Source: Alphaproteobacteria bacterium
Lineage (GTDB): Bacteria > Pseudomonadota > Alphaproteobacteria > Rs-D84
Direction of reading: 5' to 3'
DNA: 16,989 bases
NCBI GenBank assembly: GCA_017642625.1
Contig: JAGCOQ010000025.1
Span: 1-16,989 of the forward strand
Shown: positions 13,770 to 16,989 of the stretch, in pieces
How the letters are laid out: every line of letters starts with the position of its first letter
How positions within the stretch are numbered: position 1 is the stretch's first letter
Program-made: the position numbers and the translations under genes
The notes under the pieces: generated by a model
Database searches by the model: none
The model's input: only the letters and a program-made list of their open reading frames with translations
Told to the model about the DNA's origin: nothing

Positions 13770-14825
13770 ATGACGGTTCCACACAACATTTACATCCATG
13801 TTCCGTTTTGCATGTCCAAGTGCAATTATTGCGCGTTTTTCAGCCGCGCATGCGCGAACCCTGATTGGCGCGCTTACACCGACGGCATTTTGTCTGAAAT
13901 TGATTATTGGGCGGAAAAACTTGGCAAAATCGGCGTTCCAACCGTATTTTTTGGTGGTGGCACACCGTCCTTGATGCCAACCGACAATTTTACAGAAATT
14001 ATGGCGCAAATTCGCGACCGTTTTGAATTGGCACATGATGCAGAAATCACCATGGAATCCAACCCTGGAACATTGGATGCGGCGCGTCTGGACAGGTTTA
14101 TTGATGCCGGCATTAACCGCCTGTCAATCGGGGTGCAATCATTAACAGATGGCGAATTACAATTCTTGGGTCGCAGACACAATGTCGCCGACGCTTTGCG
14201 TTTGATTGACGATGCCATGTCGCGAAACATTCGCGTTTCGGCGGACTTTATATATGGCTTGCCCGAACACACCGCCAAATCAGTTGAAAAATTGTGCCAC
14301 GACATAAATAAAATTGGATTGCAACATTGTTCAATGTATGAACTAACCATTGAACCCAACACGCCATTTGGAAAAATGAATCTGAATATGCCGACAAATG
14401 CCGAAATGGCGGATATGTATAATATAATCGGCGAAACACTTAACCTGACGCGCTATGAAGTTTCAAACTATGCCGCACATGGTCAAGAATGTCGCCATAA
14501 TCAAAATGTGTGGGACGGCGACGCATATATCGGCATTGGTCGTGGGGCGGCGGGTCGCGTATTTTTAAATAATGTTTGGTATGAACAACTTGGTGGTGGC
14601 GCACGATTTGAAGCAATAGAAAACTCCACACGCGCAGTCGAAAAAATTATCACAGGATTACGCACCACACGTGGTTTATTACTTGCACCGGACGTAAAAA
14701 ATGCGCTAAATATAGAATACGTAAAACAAAATCCAGAATTGATTGAAATCGCCAACGGTCGTATCCGCGCCACAAAAAAAGGCATGTTGATTTTGGACGA
14801 TTTGTTATTAAACTTGGTGAAATAG
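13770..14825 (+). CDS. hemW: HemW-type radical SAM protein (heme chaperone, HemN-like)
   Basis: A 351-residue radical SAM protein. The cluster motif CMSKCNYCAFF (C14, C18, C21) has the CxxxCxYC-x-F pattern of HemW, not the extra Cys of coproporphyrinogen dehydrogenase HemN. Further motifs: VFFGGGTPS, ESNPGT, NRLSIGVQS, a central DFIYGLPEH, and a winged-helix-like end with GLRTTRGL and ATKKGMLILDDLL. HemW homologues bind heme and are thought to deliver it to respiratory enzymes; older annotations call them oxygen-independent coproporphyrinogen oxidase. I start at ATG 13770 (MTVPHNIYIHVPF); an upstream TTG at 13746 has no ribosome binding site and precedes the predicted transcript start. The metallopeptidase gene follows after 8 bp. 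Confidence 0.93.
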   Translation: MTVPHNIYIHVPFCMSKCNYCAFFSRACANPDWRAYTDGILSEIDYWAEKLGKIGVPTVFFGGGTPSLMPTDNFTEIMAQIRDRFELAHDAEITMESNPGTLDAARLDRFIDAGINRLSIGVQSLTDGELQFLGRRHNVADALRLIDDAMSRNIRVSADFIYGLPEHTAKSVEKLCHDINKIGLQHCSMYELTIEPNTPFGKMNLNMPTNAEMADMYNIIGETLNLTRYEVSNYAAHGQECRHNQNVWDGDAYIGIGRGAAGRVFLNNVWYEQLGGGARFEAIENSTRAVEKIITGLRTTRGLLLAPDVKNALNIEYVKQNPELIEIANGRIRATKKGMLILDDLLLNLVK

Positions 14826-14833
14826 GAAACGAA

Positions 14834-16822
14834 ATGGAACACAGGTTTTTAAATATCTTGGGCATTGTCGCCGTTGTGGCCGCTGTGTCATGTGCATTTT
14901 ATTTATCAAAGGGGAAAAATATGGATGCTGGAATAAAAATTGAAAACATGGATTTGTCTGTTCGACCGGGCGACGATTTTTATGAATATGCGACACGTGG
15001 TTGGGCGGAAAAGAATCCTATGCCGGATGATTATTCACGATATGGCGTGTTTGAAGTTTTGCACAACACAAATCTGGAACGCGTTCGCGAAATTGCCGAA
15101 AAAGACACTGGAAAAATCGGAAAATTATATCGTGTTGCAATGAACGCCGAAAAACTGAACGCGGACAAAACGACACCTGTTGCGCCATATATCGCAGAAA
15201 TAGACGCATTAAAATCACCCGCCGATTTGCCGGCATATTTGGGCAAAATGCATGGCTTTTCATCTGCATTTTGGGGTGACGGCGTGGCACTGGACGAAAT
15301 GGACAGCGACCACTACATCTATAACATTGGTCAGGGCGGATTGGGTCTGTCACGTGATTACTTTTTCGACACTGATGAAAAGTCGGTAAAGACACGCGCC
15401 GAATATAAAAAGTTTATCGCAAAACAAATGAAAAACTTTGGCATTCCTGTGGACAGTGAAAAACTTTATAAATTAGAAGAACGCATGGCGAAATCATTTT
15501 ATCCAAAGGAAAAATTGCGCGACCCGCATGCGAACTATCACAAAATGACCTTGGACGAAGTGCGCCAAAACTTTCCAAACTTTGATTGGGACACATATTT
15601 ATCTGCACGTGGCGCAACGGCGGCAACCGTCATAAATATTAATCAGCCAGAGGCAATATCAGAATCAATCGCGATTATGCACGACACAGATTTTGAATTG
15701 GTTAAGACATATTTGAAATATCGTGTAATAACATCTGGTGATTCTTTCTTGGACGACGCGACATATGATATTGCATTTGATTTTTATAATCGATTCTTGG
15801 CGGGCCAGTTGGAACAAAAGCCTCGTTGGAAACGTGCGGTTTCAATGTTGGACGGATCACTTGGCGAAGAAATCGGACACCTGTATGTCGATAAATATTT
15901 TCCCGCCGCGGCGAAATCGCGCATGGAAAAATTGGTAAAGAATCTGCAACGCGCATTGGGCATGCGTATTAAAAACCTTGAATGGATGAGCGACGAAACC
16001 AAAGGACGCGCATTGGAAAAATTATCAAGATTCCATGCAAAAATCGGTTATCCAGATAAATGGCGTGACTATTCGAAATTGAACATTGATGAAAACGCAA
16101 CATTGTGGGAAAACATGGTTGCGGTTGCTAAATTCGAAGACGCATTTTGGTTGGAAAAAATCGGCAAAGAAAAAGATCCATCTTTGTGGTACATGAACGC
16201 GCACGAAATCAACGCATACTATGACCCATCCACGAACGAGATTTGTTTCCCTGCGGGAATATTGCAATATCCGTTCTTTGATATGGACGCGGACGACGCG
16301 TTTAACTATGGCGCAATCGGCAGTATTATCGGCCACGAAATGACCCATGGCTTTGATGACCAAGGTCGCCAGTTTGATGCCAACGGCAACCTGCGTGATT
16401 GGTGGACACCTGCGGATGCCGACAACTTTGTTGCGCGCGCAAATGTCCTGCGTGATTTCTTTGATAAAATTGAAATTGCGCCGGGAATCCATGCCAACGG
16501 AACATTTACACTGGGTGAAAACTTGGCGGATTACGGTGGCGTAACTGTATCATACACCGCATATAAAAACTTTGGCACCCCATCAAATGAATCACTGGGG
16601 TTGACCCCGGATATGCGATTCTTTATATCATATGCGGGCGCATGGGCGGGACACATTCGCGAAGATGAGAAAATAAGATTAACAAAAACCAACGAACATT
16701 CATTGGGTCGCAACCGCGTAAACGGCATTTTACCGCAAATTGATGCGTGGTACACGGCATACGGCATCACAGAAAGCGACAAAATGTATCTATCGCCGGA
16801 CAAACGCGTAAAGATTTGGTAA
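14834..16822 (+). CDS. M13 family zinc metallopeptidase (PepO/neprilysin-like)
   Basis: A 662-residue peptidase of the neprilysin family, which cleaves small peptides. Zinc and catalytic residues are present: HEMTH at 501-505 (H501, E502, H505), GENLADYGG at 561-569 (E562 third ligand, D566), the substrate-contact NAYY at 460-463, and H622/R628 in the EHSLGRNRVNG segment. Length matches the family (650-700). The start of the catalytic region, VRPGDDFYEYATRGW, is typical. The N-terminal segment (8-24) is hydrophobic; AAVSC at 16-20 fits a lipobox pattern, so this may be a lipoprotein, otherwise a signal anchor. It therefore acts in the periplasm. AGGAAA lies before ATG 14834, 8 bp past hemW. 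Confidence 0.95.
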   Translation: MEHRFLNILGIVAVVAAVSCAFYLSKGKNMDAGIKIENMDLSVRPGDDFYEYATRGWAEKNPMPDDYSRYGVFEVLHNTNLERVREIAEKDTGKIGKLYRVAMNAEKLNADKTTPVAPYIAEIDALKSPADLPAYLGKMHGFSSAFWGDGVALDEMDSDHYIYNIGQGGLGLSRDYFFDTDEKSVKTRAEYKKFIAKQMKNFGIPVDSEKLYKLEERMAKSFYPKEKLRDPHANYHKMTLDEVRQNFPNFDWDTYLSARGATAATVININQPEAISESIAIMHDTDFELVKTYLKYRVITSGDSFLDDATYDIAFDFYNRFLAGQLEQKPRWKRAVSMLDGSLGEEIGHLYVDKYFPAAAKSRMEKLVKNLQRALGMRIKNLEWMSDETKGRALEKLSRFHAKIGYPDKWRDYSKLNIDENATLWENMVAVAKFEDAFWLEKIGKEKDPSLWYMNAHEINAYYDPSTNEICFPAGILQYPFFDMDADDAFNYGAIGSIIGHEMTHGFDDQGRQFDANGNLRDWWTPADADNFVARANVLRDFFDKIEIAPGIHANGTFTLGENLADYGGVTVSYTAYKNFGTPSNESLGLTPDMRFFISYAGAWAGHIREDEKIRLTKTNEHSLGRNRVNGILPQIDAWYTAYGITESDKMYLSPDKRVKIW

Positions 16823-16830
16823 AAATTGAA

Positions 16831-16854
16831 CCGCCGACAATTACTTGCCGGCGG
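16831..16854. other. GC-rich hairpin after the metallopeptidase gene
   Basis: CCGCCG (16831-16836) pairs with CGGCGG (16849-16854), and CAA with TTG inside across one mismatch. No T-run follows, so it is more likely a 3'-end stabiliser or part of a compound terminator with the hairpin at 16866-16887. Confidence 0.5.
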
Positions 16855-16865
16855 CGCTCCCTTCC

Positions 16866-16887
16866 TTTCCGTAAACGGAAAACTTTT
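16866..16887 (+). terminator. Probable terminator of hemW-metallopeptidase operon
   Basis: TTTCCG-TAAA-CGGAAA forms a 6-bp stem with a 4-nt loop, followed by AC and TTTT. It is a weak but well-placed intrinsic terminator about 45 bp after the metallopeptidase stop codon. Confidence 0.5.
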
Positions 16888-16894
16888 ATAGCCC

Positions 16895-16916
16895 AAAAAC
16901 CGACACACGCGTGCCG
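16895..16916 (-). terminator. Terminator of the right-edge minus-strand gene
   Basis: On the minus strand CGGCAC-GCGT-GTGTCG forms a 6-bp stem (one G-U pair), followed by GTTTTT. It lies 10 bp past the stop codon of the partial gene at the window edge. Confidence 0.6.
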
Positions 16917-16926
16917 TTTGGACTGA

Positions 16927-16989
16927 TTATGCTGCTTTTGCAACCCCTGATTCTGCGGACGCATCTGCGGCATCCAAAATCTTCTTTGC
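16927..16989 (-). CDS. C-terminal end of an unidentified protein (partial)
   Basis: Reading in from the window edge on the minus strand gives 20 codons and a TAA at 16927-16929: AKKILDAADASAESGVAKAA. It is an Ala/Lys-rich tail, followed by a hairpin with a T-run, which supports a true gene end. The rest lies outside the window, and the tail alone does not identify a family; such ends occur on ribosomal and nucleoid-associated proteins. Confidence 0.55.
   Translation of the reverse strand, partial: AKKILDAADASAESGVAKAA

Overview
The window looks like a chromosomal segment of an uncultured, probably host-associated alphaproteobacterium with moderately AT-rich DNA. The pointers are an ornithine-lipid gene pair (olsB-olsA), a short proline-tRNA ligase, a HemW-type radical SAM protein, and a Gram-negative envelope (a beta-barrel ending in Phe, an MltB-type transglycosylase). 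I cannot name the genus from sequence alone. I see no insertion sequence, tRNA, rRNA or CRISPR array.

Layout. (1) Positions 13-3098, minus strand: a tight operon olsB -> olsA -> proS, with gaps of about 6 and 11 bp. (2) Positions 3099-3256: a divergent control region with a near-consensus sigma70 promoter facing right (TTGACT-17-TATAGT) and a perfect 7-bp inverted repeat at the predicted transcript start. (3) Positions 3257-10431, plus strand: a closely packed operon of six glycosyltransferase-type genes: GT2, RgpF-like, GT8, a GT2-GT4 two-domain enzyme, an RgpF-like protein fused to a ParB/sulfiredoxin-like domain, and a DUF616/TOD1-type enzyme. A 15-codon reading frame lies between the second and third. 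The operon ends in a strong hairpin at 10431-10455 shared with the convergent gene. (4) Positions 10456-10968, minus: a lone phage tail-fibre-like gene with its own promoter and leader. (5) Positions 11073-13669, minus: a predicted outer-membrane beta-barrel gene followed 14 bp later by an MltB-type lytic transglycosylase. (6) Positions 13770-16822, plus: hemW (apparently leaderless) followed 8 bp later by an M13 metallopeptidase. (7) The far right holds terminators and the last 20 codons of a minus-strand gene.

The glycosyltransferase operon probably builds or decorates a surface glycan (LPS core/O-chain or capsule). It has no flippase, ABC exporter, polymerase or nucleotide-sugar genes, so those must be encoded elsewhere. 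The most unusual features are here: two enzymes of unrelated folds (GT2 and GT8) end in the same duplicated hydrophobic-basic tail (LFGxIPLxKxK twice), two others carry an IPxxxxRRxxR-like tail or head, and one RgpF-like protein carries a ParB/Srx-like module. Together these suggest a membrane-docked glycosylation assembly. Other points of interest are a four-cysteine mini-domain in ProRS where the editing domain normally sits, and a promoter that fires straight into a terminator hairpin ahead of the tail-fibre-like gene.
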